From positions 1 to 64,000 of the forward strand of contig REEC01000149.1 of the NCBI GenBank assembly GCA_007695285.1: a stretch of DNA of 64,000 nt, in the 5' to 3' direction. The position numbers were made by a program, and so were the translations under genes. Below are positions 41,683-51,102 of the stretch, piece after piece. The notes beneath the pieces were generated by a model. The model had not been told where the DNA came from and ran no database searches. It saw only the letters and a program-made list of their open reading frames with translations. Within the stretch, counting starts at the first letter, position 1; each line of letters starts with the position of its first letter. This DNA is from Spirochaetaceae bacterium (GTDB taxonomy: Bacteria > Spirochaetota > Spirochaetia > DSM-27196 > PXBQ01).

Positions 41683-44600
41683 TCAGTGAAAGTCCCGGCT
41701 CTCCGGTTCGGCCGGCGGGCGGCTCAGCTTCGGAGCAAAACACGAATCGACGACGATGTGCACGACTCCATCCTTCGATTGAATTCTTCCGGTCACGCCG
41801 AGGCACGCCGAGGTCAAAACGACCGAACGGAACGTCTCGTACACCGATTTCCAGATGATCAGGTTCACGAGCCCGGTCTCGTCCTCGAGAGTGATAAAGA
41901 CCGTGCCTCCCGCGGTTCCAGGACGCTGACGGCAGATCACGAGCCCCGCGTACCGCACGCGCGAACCGTCGGGAAGCGACGCGACCGCGTGGGCGTCGGG
42001 CAGTCCGATCCGGCTCAACTCGTCGCGTAGAGGTTCGAGCGGGTGCCCGTGTGTACTGTGAATCGACGACTCGTAGTCCCACACGATCGTATCGTACTGC
42101 GACAAAGCCTCGAACGTCGGCGTCGCCTCATCGGCGTCGTACGCGAAGGCCCTGGTCTCTGCTGTCCGTTCAGCAGCGTCGCGGCGGCGCACGGTTCCCG
42201 ATATCGACCAGAGCGCGCCACGGCGGTCGCCGCCGAGCGCATCGAACGCGCCGGCTCGCGCAAGCGCGTGAAGCGATCGCTCGTCGAGCCGCGTCCGGCT
42301 CGGGATCTCGTCGATCGAACGAAACGGCCCGGTCGCGCGCGCGTCCAGGATCTTCTTCCGTTCCCGCTCGCCCAAACCGGCAACGTACCGAAGCCCCATC
42401 CGCACCGCGCGCGAGAGAGGCTCGAGAGTGCAGTCCCAGTCGCTCGCATTGATATCGATCGGGAGCACCGTGAGGCCGTGGCGTCGTGCGTCGTCGACGA
42501 TCGTCGCGGGAGAGTAGAAGCCCATCGGCCACGCGTTCAAGAGGCCACACACGAACACCTCCGGGTGGTGCGTCCGCATCCACGCGGTCGCGTACGCGAT
42601 CAGAGCGAAACTCGCGGCGTGGCTCTCGGGAAAACCGTACTCGCCGAACCCGCGGATCTGCTCGAACACGCGCTCGGCGAACTCGCGCTCGATCCCTTTG
42701 TTGATCATACGCGCGATGATTTTTTCGCGGTGTCCTTCGATCCGCCCGGACCGGCGCCACGCGGCCATGTCGCGCCGGAGCTGGTCGGCCTCGCCCGGCG
42801 TGTAGTCGGCCGCGACGACCGCGATCCGCATGACCTGTTCCTGAAAAAGTGGAACGCCGAGTGTCTTCCCGAGCACGGGCTCGAGCTCAGGATGCGGAAA
42901 CTCGACCGGCTCCTCGCCCGAGCGGCGGCGCAGAAAAGGGTGCACCATGCCTCCGGTGATCGGCCCGGGCCGGATGATACTCACCTCGATCACGAGGTCG
43001 TAAAACGTCCGGGGTTTGAGCCGCGGCAGCATCGACATCTGCGCGCGACTTTCGAGCTGGAACACCCCGACGGTATCCCCACGCGACAAGAGCCGAAACG
43101 TCTCGGTATCTTCGGGCGGAATCGTCGCCATCGAGACAGCAATACCGTCGTTGGCGAGCATCCGGAAACAGTAATCGAGATGCGTCAGCGCGCCGAGCCC
43201 AAGCAGATCGACTTTGAACAGGTTCATCTCTTCTACGTCGTACTTGTCCCACTGGATCACGGTACGGCCCGGCATCGTCGCGTTCTCGATCGGCACGATG
43301 CACGCGACCGGCCGACTGCCGAGCAGAAAGCCACCCGGGTGAATCGAGAGGTGCCGCGGGAAGTCGAGAATCTCTGTGATGAGCCCCGCGAAGGTACCGT
43401 TTGCGGCGTTGGGGTCGAGCCCCGCGTCGCGCAACCCGTCGGGCAAACTCCCGTTGCGGCCGACGAGTTTCGTCGCCGAGTCGAGCGCCGTCGGCGAGAA
43501 CCCGAGCGCCTTCCCGACGTCACGGATCGCCGACTTGATCCGGTACCGCACGACGTTCGCAACCATCGCCGCGCGCTCGCGGCCGTACCGCTCGTACATG
43601 TACGTGATGACCTCTTCTCTCCGGCGATGCTCGATATCGAGATCGATGTCGGGCGGCTCGGCGCGTTCGCGCGAGAGGAAGCGCTCGAAAAGCAGATCCA
43701 TCTTGACCGGATCGACCGCGGTGATCCCGAGACAGAAACACACCGCGGAGTTGGCCGCCGAGCCGCGGCCCTGGCACAGGATGCCGTTCCGCCGACAGTA
43801 CGACACGATCTCGTGCATCGTGAGAAAGTACCCGCAGTACTGCAACTCCTCGATCAATGCGAGCTCTTTTTCGATCTGCCGGACGACACGGGCCGGGACA
43901 CCCGAAGGATATCGGTGTCCGGCTCCGTCGAGCGCGAGTGTACGCAGATACTCGGCGCTGCTCACTCCCGTCGGCAGAGGCTCGGCCGGGTACCGGTACT
44001 CGAGTTCGCTCAGCGAAAACGTGCAGAGCGACGCGACCTCGACGGATTTTTCCAACAACTCGGGTGCATCTTCGTACAGCGAAAGCGCGTCGGACGCAGT
44101 GCGCAGAAAGAACTCTCCGTTCGGCTTCAGGCGCGTCCCGGCGCGGGTGAGCTGGGTATTCCACCGAATGGCCGTCACGACGTCGTGCAGCCGACGACGC
44201 GCCGGATCGTGGTACAGAACCTCACTCGCGGCGACCGGAAGCACGCCGTAGACGTCGGCCCGGCGGCGAATCGTGTGTTCGCGCCGGGAGTCGTCCGCGA
44301 GCCGGTGCCGCGTGATTCCCGCGTAGAGATACTCGCCGAACGCGTCGTACACGTCGTTCGCCCGCGCGCGCAGGCCATCCGCCGATGCGGTCCGGCCGTG
44401 ATCACCGCCGATCGAACGCGACGGCCGCACGACGCCGAAGTTCCAGATACCGACAAGGCCCGGCGCCGCGGCGCAGAGTTCGTGCCACGAGACCTCGGAC
44501 CGCCCTTTCTCGCACCGCAGCCGCCCCTTCGAGATCAGCTGTGAGAGATTCGCGTATCCGACACCGTCGCGCGCGAGTAATACGATCGTGCGACCGTCGT

Positions 44601-44805
44601 CGATCGTGATCTCGGCCCCGACGATCAGCTTGATCCCGAGCCGGGACGCCTCAGTGTGCGCCCGGACGATGCCGTACAGACCGTCTCGATCGGTCAAAGC
44701 GATCGCCGGCAGCCCAAACGCGCTCGCGACCTGCACGAGCTCATCGGGATGGCTCGCACCCTCGAGAAAAGAGAAGTTACTTTTGCACCACAGCGGAACG
44801 TACAT
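41683..44805 (-). CDS. dnaE2: Error-prone DNA polymerase III alpha (ImuC)
   Basis: About 1040 residues. PHP domain at the start ([34 protein letters not shown]), polymerase active site [10 protein letters not shown] (about 384-393), [14 protein letters not shown], and the C-terminus SRDFH that is diagnostic of DnaE2 rather than DnaE1. It carries out translesion synthesis with ImuA and ImuB. I chose ATG 44805 because it aligns with family N-termini; an in-frame ATG at 44865 would overlap imuB. The 32-base gap to imuB contains a GGGGC-TCAT-GCCCC hairpin (44821-44834). Confidence 0.93.
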   Translation of the reverse strand: MYVPLWCKSNFSFLEGASHPDELVQVASAFGLPAIALTDRDGLYGIVRAHTEASRLGIKLIVGAEITIDDGRTIVLLARDGVGYANLSQLISKGRLRCEKGRSEVSWHELCAAAPGLVGIWNFGVVRPSRSIGGDHGRTASADGLRARANDVYDAFGEYLYAGITRHRLADDSRREHTIRRRADVYGVLPVAASEVLYHDPARRRLHDVVTAIRWNTQLTRAGTRLKPNGEFFLRTASDALSLYEDAPELLEKSVEVASLCTFSLSELEYRYPAEPLPTGVSSAEYLRTLALDGAGHRYPSGVPARVVRQIEKELALIEELQYCGYFLTMHEIVSYCRRNGILCQGRGSAANSAVCFCLGITAVDPVKMDLLFERFLSRERAEPPDIDLDIEHRRREEVITYMYERYGRERAAMVANVVRYRIKSAIRDVGKALGFSPTALDSATKLVGRNGSLPDGLRDAGLDPNAANGTFAGLITEILDFPRHLSIHPGGFLLGSRPVACIVPIENATMPGRTVIQWDKYDVEEMNLFKVDLLGLGALTHLDYCFRMLANDGIAVSMATIPPEDTETFRLLSRGDTVGVFQLESRAQMSMLPRLKPRTFYDLVIEVSIIRPGPITGGMVHPFLRRRSGEEPVEFPHPELEPVLGKTLGVPLFQEQVMRIAVVAADYTPGEADQLRRDMAAWRRSGRIEGHREKIIARMINKGIEREFAERVFEQIRGFGEYGFPESHAASFALIAYATAWMRTHHPEVFVCGLLNAWPMGFYSPATIVDDARRHGLTVLPIDINASDWDCTLEPLSRAVRMGLRYVAGLGERERKKILDARATGPFRSIDEIPSRTRLDERSLHALARAGAFDALGGDRRGALWSISGTVRRRDAAERTAETRAFAYDADEATPTFEALSQYDTIVWDYESSIHSTHGHPLEPLRDELSRIGLPDAHAVASLPDGSRVRYAGLVICRQRPGTAGGTVFITLEDETGLVNLIIWKSVYETFRSVVLTSACLGVTGRIQSKDGVVHIVVDSCFAPKLSRPPAEPESRDFH

Positions 44806-44837
44806 CAGCCGGTCACTTACGGGGCATGAGCCCCGGC

Positions 44838-46355
44838 CTACTCGAGAAAACCTTGTAACATCCATCGATCGCGAATACCGTCATGGAACACCCACAAGAC
44901 GCGGCCGTCGAGCGTCTCGAGGTAGTAGTACTCGCGCAGGTACTCGTCCGCCCACCATCGTCCCGAGACGATGTACGGGCCGACTCGGGGGCACGTTCCG
45001 TCGTCTCGCATTCCGTCGTCTCGCGTTTGGTCGTTGAACTCTCCGACACGAAGCACCGACGAGGCAAGCGGCACCGGCTCGGCAAAGATCCGCCGCACGA
45101 GTGGCGCCCGCCGCGTGGTGGACGGCGCGCAGGCCGTGTCGGGAGGTGAGCCGGGGTCGGGAGGACGTTCGAGGCGTTCCCACACCGCGGACTCGTCCGG
45201 CAGGTGCTCGTCGCGCGGTACAAAACGCCCGACACAGTCGTTTCCGAAGCGCGCCCGCAAGAGCGAAATCGCCGCGACGGCGCCGGCGCGGTCGCGCCGT
45301 GGACGTTCGCGGAACAGCTGTCCCTGGTGCATCGTGACCGGTGCCGTCTCGGCCTTGAGCGCGCATCGCACGACGCCGGTGCCGATTTCGACCGACTCGA
45401 GCCGTAATCGAAGAAGCTTTGTCAGGAACGAGATGTCGCGCGACGGCCGCGCGGGCTTCACGTCCTCCCGCAGAACCCCACCGTCTTCGGTGATGAGGCT
45501 CATCTCGAGCCGCGTGACGGTCTCGGCCGCGCGCTCGAGGTCGAGACGTAGACGCTCGAGCAGCCGGTCGAAGTACGGTTCGAGAAGCTCGCGGTTACGC
45601 ACGACAAAAGCACACCCGAGCTCGTACCGGCTCTCCCGCTCAGGCTCGTACGTCTTGATCGGAACGTCCCGCTCATCCGCGAGGAAAGAGTACACGGCGG
45701 CGGTCTGCTCGCCGAACCGCATCCGGACGCCACCGGCCGGAAGAGCGCAGAACGCCGCGACGGTTCGAACGCCGAGCGCGGTGAGTCTTTCTCGCACGCG
45801 CGGCTCGACGGGTAGCACCGCGATCGGCGCCGCGTCGACCGTCGCGGTCTCGCTTTCGCGCGAGGGGAAAATCGTCACATCGCGCCGAGTCTGCGCGGCG
45901 ATGTACGTCGCCACGCGCGTCGATCCGAGCGCGACCCGGCACCGAAACCCGACGTTTGTGACGCTCTCACGGCACTTCTCGGCCCAAGCCTCGGGTGACG
46001 AAAACATCAAGTTGATCCCGCCGACGTCGAGCCGGAAAACGCCGGGAGTGAACTCGCACGGCTCGATCTCCGGCGTCATCGTGTACAGAGTCTCGAGTAC
46101 CGTACGGTCCGCGATCTTCTTCTCTTCCGGAGGCACCACTCCCGCGCGCAGAAACGGAGCGAGAGAGAGCGCCGCGGCGAACCGCATGCCCGGCCGTACG
46201 CCAAGCCGCCGCGCGTTTCCGTTCGCGTCGATCACGAGTCCGGACGGAACGTCCTCGGTCACGACGACGCACGCGTCGTTCCACCACGTTTTCTCCCTCC
46301 GGAGCAGGATCTGAAGAAAGTAGTGGTAGACATTAATGCACGCCGTCCGGACCAT
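44838..46355 (-). CDS. imuB: ImuB, Y-family polymerase-like mutasome protein
   Basis: 505 residues with the layout of Y-family polymerases, but the catalytic N-terminal D-x-D motif is absent ([15 protein letters not shown] where DinB has IHVDMDAFF), as expected for ImuB, a non-catalytic hub binding the beta clamp and DnaE2. The C-terminal half has [34 protein letters not shown], the ImuB signature. A low-complexity linker ([20 protein letters not shown]) lies at about 390-410. Its start overlaps imuA's end by 23 bases; transcribed leftward. Confidence 0.92.
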   Translation of the reverse strand: MVRTACINVYHYFLQILLRREKTWWNDACVVVTEDVPSGLVIDANGNARRLGVRPGMRFAAALSLAPFLRAGVVPPEEKKIADRTVLETLYTMTPEIEPCEFTPGVFRLDVGGINLMFSSPEAWAEKCRESVTNVGFRCRVALGSTRVATYIAAQTRRDVTIFPSRESETATVDAAPIAVLPVEPRVRERLTALGVRTVAAFCALPAGGVRMRFGEQTAAVYSFLADERDVPIKTYEPERESRYELGCAFVVRNRELLEPYFDRLLERLRLDLERAAETVTRLEMSLITEDGGVLREDVKPARPSRDISFLTKLLRLRLESVEIGTGVVRCALKAETAPVTMHQGQLFRERPRRDRAGAVAAISLLRARFGNDCVGRFVPRDEHLPDESAVWERLERPPDPGSPPDTACAPSTTRRAPLVRRIFAEPVPLASSVLRVGEFNDQTRDDGMRDDGTCPRVGPYIVSGRWWADEYLREYYYLETLDGRVLWVFHDGIRDRWMLQGFLE

Positions 46356-47025
46356 ACCGCATCACACTGTACGACCTGCCCGGACCACGGTGTCGGTCCT
46401 TTACGATACGAACGACGCTCCGAAACGTTCCGTCGTCCGCTCTCTCTCGAGAGGCTTCCGCCCGGATCGATACGAGTGAGCCCAGAGTATCGTGCAGCCC
46501 ATCGTGCCCCCGCTCATCGCGGCTGCGTCGCGCGAGCGTGCCCGAGCGCTGCCGCTGAACATGAGCGCTGCTGCGCGTGAGGCAGAGAACAGCGATGTCG
46601 TGTCGGCGGGCAAGCCGCACGATTCTATCGGCAAAGTGGGACTCTATGTCCCGGACGTCGCCCGCGGTGAAGTCCACGACGAGAAACCCAAACCCCGCCG
46701 AACGCGCGAGATACTCCGCCGAGTGAGACACCGCGCGGGTGTTCGGCACCCGTACCACCGTGAGCCGTCCGGTGTCGACACCGCAGCGGATGAAGTCCGG
46801 GAGAAAGAACGTCTCGTTCTGCGTCGAGATCCACGCGCACGGCTCACCGGCGCGTTGGGCTTCGTGAATCAACGGTGCGACAACCGAGAAAACGGCGGAA
46901 CTCGATGAACCCGTTAACTCGACAAGCGCTCCCGCAAACGATCGAACGCTCCAGTCGAACCCCGAGTCGACGGGATCCTCACGGATGAGCGTGTCCGCGG
47001 TCACAAGCTGTGTTGAGGTACTCAT
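46333..47025 (-). CDS. imuA: ImuA, RecA-like mutasome protein
   Basis: 230 residues, similar in outline to ImuA/RecA-like proteins: ALVELTGSSSSAVFSVVAPLIHEAQRAGEPCAWISTQ where the P-loop should be, but with no Walker lysine, and a FLVVDF Walker B-like strand. The C-terminus has RSVVRIVKDRHRGPGRS, typical of ImuA. It opens the imuA-imuB-dnaE2 cassette, the damage-inducible mutagenesis system of many bacteria lacking Pol V. The start ATG 47025 has no ribosome site and is 11 bases from the -10 box. Confidence 0.88.
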   Translation of the reverse strand: MSTSTQLVTADTLIREDPVDSGFDWSVRSFAGALVELTGSSSSAVFSVVAPLIHEAQRAGEPCAWISTQNETFFLPDFIRCGVDTGRLTVVRVPNTRAVSHSAEYLARSAGFGFLVVDFTAGDVRDIESHFADRIVRLARRHDIAVLCLTRSSAHVQRQRSGTLARRSRDERGHDGLHDTLGSLVSIRAEASRERADDGTFRSVVRIVKDRHRGPGRSYSVMRYGPDGVH

Positions 47026-47036
47026 GGAGCAATTCT

Positions 47037-47064
47037 ACTATACATATGTTAAGTAAACAAGCAA
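47037..47064 (-). promoter_or_regulatory. imuA promoter overlapped by an 18-base palindrome (candidate SOS operator)
   Basis: On the minus strand TTGCTT (47059-47064), 16-base spacer, TATAGT (47037-47042). Within it 47037-47054 reads ACTATACATATGTTAAGT, which is a near-perfect palindrome (ACTnnACATATGTnnAGT). Its position over the spacer and -10 box of a mutagenesis operon is where a LexA repressor site would be expected. No LexA gene is in the window. Confidence 0.55.
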
Positions 47065-47090
47065 AAACCCCGCCCGTTCGCTTTTTCGTG

Positions 47091-47096
47091 TATACT
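47091..47096 (+). promoter_or_regulatory. -10 box of the DinB-family gene
   Basis: TATACT lies six bases before the ATG at 47103, so a transcript would start at the start codon. I do not see a good -35 box at the expected place. Confidence 0.4.
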
Positions 47097-47102
47097 TCTC
47101 TC

Positions 47103-47663
47103 ATGATCATCACGACGGAAAAAGACGGACGTCCACGCCGCTATCGGATCGCGCCGTACGGCGGTTACGCGGACGCGAGTATCGCCGCTCTGATCGCGGC
47201 GCTCGAAGAACTCACGGCTCGCGTGTACGATCAGATCGAGGATTTACCACCCGAGGTTCTCGCGTTCGTTCCGCCGAACAGCTACCTCTCGATCGGTCTG
47301 CTCGCTCTGCACATGGCCGACGGCGAGTGTGGATGGATGCGGAGCTTGCACGCGATCGATCTGCCGTCCCGGCTCGAAACGACGCTGGCGTACGGAAAGA
47401 TCCGGACCGAAGGCCCCGCCACACCGAAAGAGGTACTCGAGGCCGAAACCTTGATCGAGATATGGACCGCGGTGCGCGAACGGGTCACGTTGCCGATCGC
47501 CCGACACGTCGCAAACGCCGACGAGACCTACGCGACCGGGCGAGCGCTCACGACGCCGCGTGACATCCTGCACCACCTACTGTGGCACACGACGTACCAT
47601 TCGGGGCAGATCGGTTCGATCAGACTCGAAGCGGGGCACGAGTATACCTGGACGTTCGAGTAA
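47103..47663 (+). CDS. DinB-family (YfiT/DfsB superfamily) protein
   Basis: 186 residues, four-helix-bundle type. Three conserved histidines that bind metal in this superfamily are visible: LLALHMADGECGWMR, then LHHLLWHTTYHSGQIGSIRL. The family contains thiol-dependent S-transferases (bacillithiol/mycothiol) and damage-inducible proteins of unknown role. It is divergent from imuA with only about 78 bases between, so the palindrome at 47037-47054 could also affect it. No ribosome site; probably leaderless. Confidence 0.85.
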   Translation: MIITTEKDGRPRRYRIAPYGGYADASIAALIAALEELTARVYDQIEDLPPEVLAFVPPNSYLSIGLLALHMADGECGWMRSLHAIDLPSRLETTLAYGKIRTEGPATPKEVLEAETLIEIWTAVRERVTLPIARHVANADETYATGRALTTPRDILHHLLWHTTYHSGQIGSIRLEAGHEYTWTFE

Positions 47664-47670
47664 AACTCGA

Positions 47671-48828
47671 TCACTCTTTCACCGGAACGACCGCTTCGAC
47701 GCGAGCCCCCGAAACCAGATCGTGCACAAACCGGTGATCGCGGCGAAAGACCGGAGGAAAGACGTACGTAGCGGCCATCGCGACCACGAACAAGACCTCC
47801 GCGAGGATCGCGCGGTCGCCGAACGCCCGCTCCAGGAGCGACGACGCGAGAATCCACCGATCGAGCGCGATCGGGACGACCAACAACACGACGAAACGGG
47901 CGACCAGACGTCCCAATCCCGCGGGCGCCGAAACGACCGGCCACCCCGGACGCAGCGGCCGTGCAAACTCGCGTCGCGCGTCGACAATCCGCAGCAAGAC
48001 GACACGTCCACCCGGAGTCATTCCGCGGAAGAAAGCGGGAGTGACGACAAACACGAGCGACTGAACGAGCCATCGTGCGAGAATCACGCCGTCGGGGCCA
48101 AAAGTCGAGAGAACGAGAGGCCGAATCGGCGCAAAGACGATCGAGGCGACCGCGACATCAAGAAAGAACGCAACACCGCGACGCACGAGAGAGACCCGAG
48201 ACGCGACAATAGAGTACCGCGGCGTCAGCGCGGGAAGAACGCCCCGAAACGCGGGCACCATCGCGTACCCGACGACTCCGCCGAGCGTGTTCACGAACAG
48301 GTCGTCGACGTCGAAAATGCGGTACGGGCACGGATAAATCCCGTACAACCCGGTCAACTGCGTGATCTCAAAAAACAAAGTCGTGAGAAAGATCACCGTT
48401 AGCGCCGAGATAAACCGGAGACGGAACAAGTATCGCAGGTAAAAGCCGAGAGGCAGCAGCAGCAGGAAATTGAAGACGACCTGGATGAAGACCCGCGTTC
48501 TCACGAGTGCTCCGATCCGGTCTACCGTTCCACCGAGCGACCGGAACACGATCGCTATGTCACGGACAAACCTGAACGGAGACAGCTGCGGGCGCGCGAC
48601 GGACGCAAAACGCACGCAGAAATCCTCGGTCAACTCCGGAAGCGGAAGGATCACGAGGAAGTACGCAGTCACGTAGTACAGGATGAACGAGTACAGTACC
48701 GCCGACCGCCAACTCTGCACCGCGCCGTACCGTCGCCAGTGAGCGATCATCAACGGGACGGCGATCACAGCCGCGATCAGCGGGAAAAAACGAAACGCTT
48801 CGGTGATCGGCTCAACGTACGGATGCAT
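47671..48828 (-). CDS. VanZ-RDD fusion membrane protein
   Basis: 385 residues. The N-terminal half (1-195) is a VanZ-like domain with about five helices and the motif FNFLLLLPLGFYLR and DVDDLFVNTLGGVVGY. The C-terminal half is an RDD domain (RRGVAFFLDVAVASIVFAPI; FFRGMTPGGRVVLLRIVDARR; FRRDHRFVHDLVSGARV). VanZ-like proteins confer low-level glycopeptide resistance; RDD proteins include ion exchangers. The combined role is not known. Weak ribosome site. Convergent with the DinB-family gene 7 bases away. Confidence 0.85.
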   Translation of the reverse strand: MHPYVEPITEAFRFFPLIAAVIAVPLMIAHWRRYGAVQSWRSAVLYSFILYYVTAYFLVILPLPELTEDFCVRFASVARPQLSPFRFVRDIAIVFRSLGGTVDRIGALVRTRVFIQVVFNFLLLLPLGFYLRYLFRLRFISALTVIFLTTLFFEITQLTGLYGIYPCPYRIFDVDDLFVNTLGGVVGYAMVPAFRGVLPALTPRYSIVASRVSLVRRGVAFFLDVAVASIVFAPIRPLVLSTFGPDGVILARWLVQSLVFVVTPAFFRGMTPGGRVVLLRIVDARREFARPLRPGWPVVSAPAGLGRLVARFVVLLVVPIALDRWILASSLLERAFGDRAILAEVLFVVAMAATYVFPPVFRRDHRFVHDLVSGARVEAVVPVKE

Positions 48829-48908
48829 ACATCACCGTTCGGGTCTCGGGCCGTGGCGACCTCACGACGAATTACGATCCGGACAGAGACCGGCGTACTG
48901 AAGCGGCC

Positions 48909-49949
48909 TCAAAAAACGACGCATACCGGCGCGGGCACGCGGACCGGGTCTCCGTCGAGCCGAGCCGGAATACCGGTCTCGTCGGAGACACGAAAGGCGA
49001 CCGCGGTGTCGTCATCCTGGTGCGCGACGATCATGAAACGTCCGTTCGGATCGAGATTGAAGTCGCGAGGCACGCGGCCGGCCGCGTCGACGTGAGCGCG
49101 GCTCTCGATCATACCGATGGCGGGATCGATCGAAAAAACCGCGATGCTGTCGTGGCCACGGTTAGAGACGTACAGGAACTTCCCGTTTGGATGCACGCGG
49201 ATTGCGGCGCACGAAGAAGAACCCGCGAATCCGGCGGGCAACGTCGGAACTGTACCGATAAGTTTGAGGCCGCCGGTCGTCGACGTGTACGAGTACGCGG
49301 CGACCGTCGAGTCGAGTTCCATCGCGCAGAACAGATAATGCCCGTCCGGGCTCCAGGCGACGTGACGCGGACCGGCTCCGGGAGCCGTGAGCGTCTCGAG
49401 GTGTGGCATGATCGCGCCGTTTTTCTCGTCAAACGCGTACGCGACGATTCTATCGAGACCGAGATCGGCGACGTACACGAACTTGTTGTCGGGCGATACG
49501 ACGATACAGTGAGCATGCGGACCCTCCTGTCGCTTCGGGTTCGGCCCCGAGCCGGAGTGCTGTACGGTCGAGACCGCCTCGCCGGGCGCGCCGTCGGGCC
49601 CGGTCGGGTACACCGCGATACTTCCCGAACTGTAGTTGGCGACAAAAAGCCATGAACGCGAACGATCGAGCGAGACGTAGCACGGTCCACGCCCGTGACA
49701 CGGCTGCGCGCCGAGCACCTCGACCGGTTCATCCGGATGCGAGATCCGACAGCCGGTAACCGTGCCGTCGGACTCGTTCGCGACGTATAGCCGAGAGTGA
49801 TCCGAAGAGATCGCCAGGTACGACGGATTAGGTCCGACGTCGGAGCCACAGATGAGTCGAATCGCGCCGGTTTTGTCGTCGAGCGCGCACGTGTGCAAAC
49901 CCATGCCCGTTTTTGCGTACGAACCGAGAAAGAAGTATTTTTCCGCCAT
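48909..49949 (-). CDS. 6-phosphogluconolactonase-type beta-propeller (lactonase family)
   Basis: 346 residues. Seven-bladed propeller repeats are visible: SDVGPNPSYLAISSDHSRLYVANE, QPCHGRGPCYVSLDRSRSWLFVANYSSGSIAVYP, GPHAHCIVVSPDNKFVYVADLGLDRIVAY, GAGPRHVAWSPDGHYLFCAMELDSTVAAY and AAIRVHPNGKFLYVSNRGHDSIAVF. These place it in the YbhE/Pgl lactonase family, which hydrolyses 6-phosphogluconolactone or other sugar lactones in the cytoplasm. The start ATG 49949 has a strong GGGGGAG. It begins a same-strand run of sugar-metabolism genes. Confidence 0.88.
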   Translation of the reverse strand: MAEKYFFLGSYAKTGMGLHTCALDDKTGAIRLICGSDVGPNPSYLAISSDHSRLYVANESDGTVTGCRISHPDEPVEVLGAQPCHGRGPCYVSLDRSRSWLFVANYSSGSIAVYPTGPDGAPGEAVSTVQHSGSGPNPKRQEGPHAHCIVVSPDNKFVYVADLGLDRIVAYAFDEKNGAIMPHLETLTAPGAGPRHVAWSPDGHYLFCAMELDSTVAAYSYTSTTGGLKLIGTVPTLPAGFAGSSSCAAIRVHPNGKFLYVSNRGHDSIAVFSIDPAIGMIESRAHVDAAGRVPRDFNLDPNGRFMIVAHQDDDTAVAFRVSDETGIPARLDGDPVRVPAPVCVVF

Positions 49950-49995
49950 GTGCTCCCCCTGAATTATGTGCGATTCGGCCTTTTTCCCTTGGTCG

Positions 49996-51024
49996 TTATT
50001 TCTTTTTCTTGCCCAGGACGATCGCGGCGCCGGCATCGGCCGCGGAGACAGCGGCGAACATCAGCGCGAGCGTCTTGATGTTGTCTCGGCCCGACGTGTC
50101 CGGCTGCTCACCGCGTGCGACCGCTTTCGCGAAAGCGTCGAGGCAACCTTCCCGGTCGAGACGCGCGACGCGTGGCAGAGCCACGGCTTTCGGCTGCTTG
50201 CCGATGAGCCGAACGGTGACGCTGTCGGGCGTCTCGCCACGGCTCGTCCACTCGATCACGCCTTTTTCGCACTCGATACGCCAGTCGCCCGACCAGTTGG
50301 TCTGCGTGTCGGTGCTGACCCAACTGCCACGATAACTCACGACCGCGCCCTTGTCAAAGTCGATCGTCGCCGCGCCCGAAGGTGCGGTCTTGAACCGGCT
50401 CCACGACGGGTTCCACGTCCGGCACTCGATCCGAGTGGGCTCCTGGCCGAGCACCATACGCATGAGGTCAAAGTGGTGGATCGACATATCGACGAGGAGC
50501 GGATGCCATATCGCGTAATGTTTGTGACCGGCTACGGGGGCGGTGTTCGCGTATCTCCTGAAGTCGACGTAAACCGAGCCGACCTTGCCGAGCGTCCCTT
50601 TCTCGATGAGTTTACGCACCGCGATCGGAGCAGGGTTGAAACGGTAGTTCTGACTCACCATCAGGACGCGCTTCTTCCGACGCGCGGTTTCTATGGCTTT
50701 TGTCGCGTCTTCAAGCGTCGGCGCGAAAGGCTTCTCGACGAGCACGTGTTTTCCGGCCTCGAGAGCGGCGAGGGTCACCGGAATGTGCCCTTCAAGGAAC
50801 GTCGTGATGAGAACCGCATCGGCGTCGGTCCCGGCGATCGCATCTTCCACCGTGAGGAAGGTCTTCTCGGCGGGAACTCCGATTTCTTTTTGCGTCAGTT
50901 TGAGGTTCGCCGCCTCAAGATCGACAAATCCAACGAGGTCGACTGCTTTTACGTTCGGAACTACGTTCTTGGCCCAGTTTCGTCCCCATCCGCCCATTCC
51001 AACCTGAATCACTTTCAACGCCAT
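49996..51024 (-). CDS. Gfo/Idh/MocA-family NAD(P)-dependent oxidoreductase
   Basis: 342 residues. Rossmann start VIQVGMGGWGRNWAKNVV, the conserved AGKHVLVEKPFAPT motif with the catalytic lysine (EKP), and the C-terminal beta-sheet domain (VGSVYVDFRRYANT; HHFDLMRMVLGQEP with the active-site histidine/aspartate). Typical substrates are sugars or inositols oxidised to keto forms. AGGAG lies 7 bases before the ATG. The setting, between a lactonase and a beta-galactosidase, fits sugar oxidation. Confidence 0.88.
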   Translation of the reverse strand: MALKVIQVGMGGWGRNWAKNVVPNVKAVDLVGFVDLEAANLKLTQKEIGVPAEKTFLTVEDAIAGTDADAVLITTFLEGHIPVTLAALEAGKHVLVEKPFAPTLEDATKAIETARRKKRVLMVSQNYRFNPAPIAVRKLIEKGTLGKVGSVYVDFRRYANTAPVAGHKHYAIWHPLLVDMSIHHFDLMRMVLGQEPTRIECRTWNPSWSRFKTAPSGAATIDFDKGAVVSYRGSWVSTDTQTNWSGDWRIECEKGVIEWTSRGETPDSVTVRLIGKQPKAVALPRVARLDREGCLDAFAKAVARGEQPDTSGRDNIKTLALMFAAVSAADAGAAIVLGKKKK

Positions 51025-51102
51025 TTCATACTCCTTTTGGTCGGCCGCTAAATGCAGCCCTTTTCAACGGTAAGCTGTTATGCAAGTCCGAGAAAAACGC
51101 GG

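Noticed and set aside
41668-41689. Terminator between the BamE-like gene and dnaE2
   Set aside because: The TCACTGA/TCAGTGA arms give a weak stem, no T-tract follows, and one arm includes the dnaE2 stop codon.
42043-44544. 833-residue open frame antisense to dnaE2
   Set aside because: Arginine/histidine/proline-rich shadow of dnaE2 codon bias, with no start context or family pattern.
45000-45040. Short direct repeat inside imuB (TTCCGTCGTCTCGC-like, twice)
   Set aside because: It encodes the repeated [10 protein letters not shown] residues of an ImuB linker and needs no further explanation.
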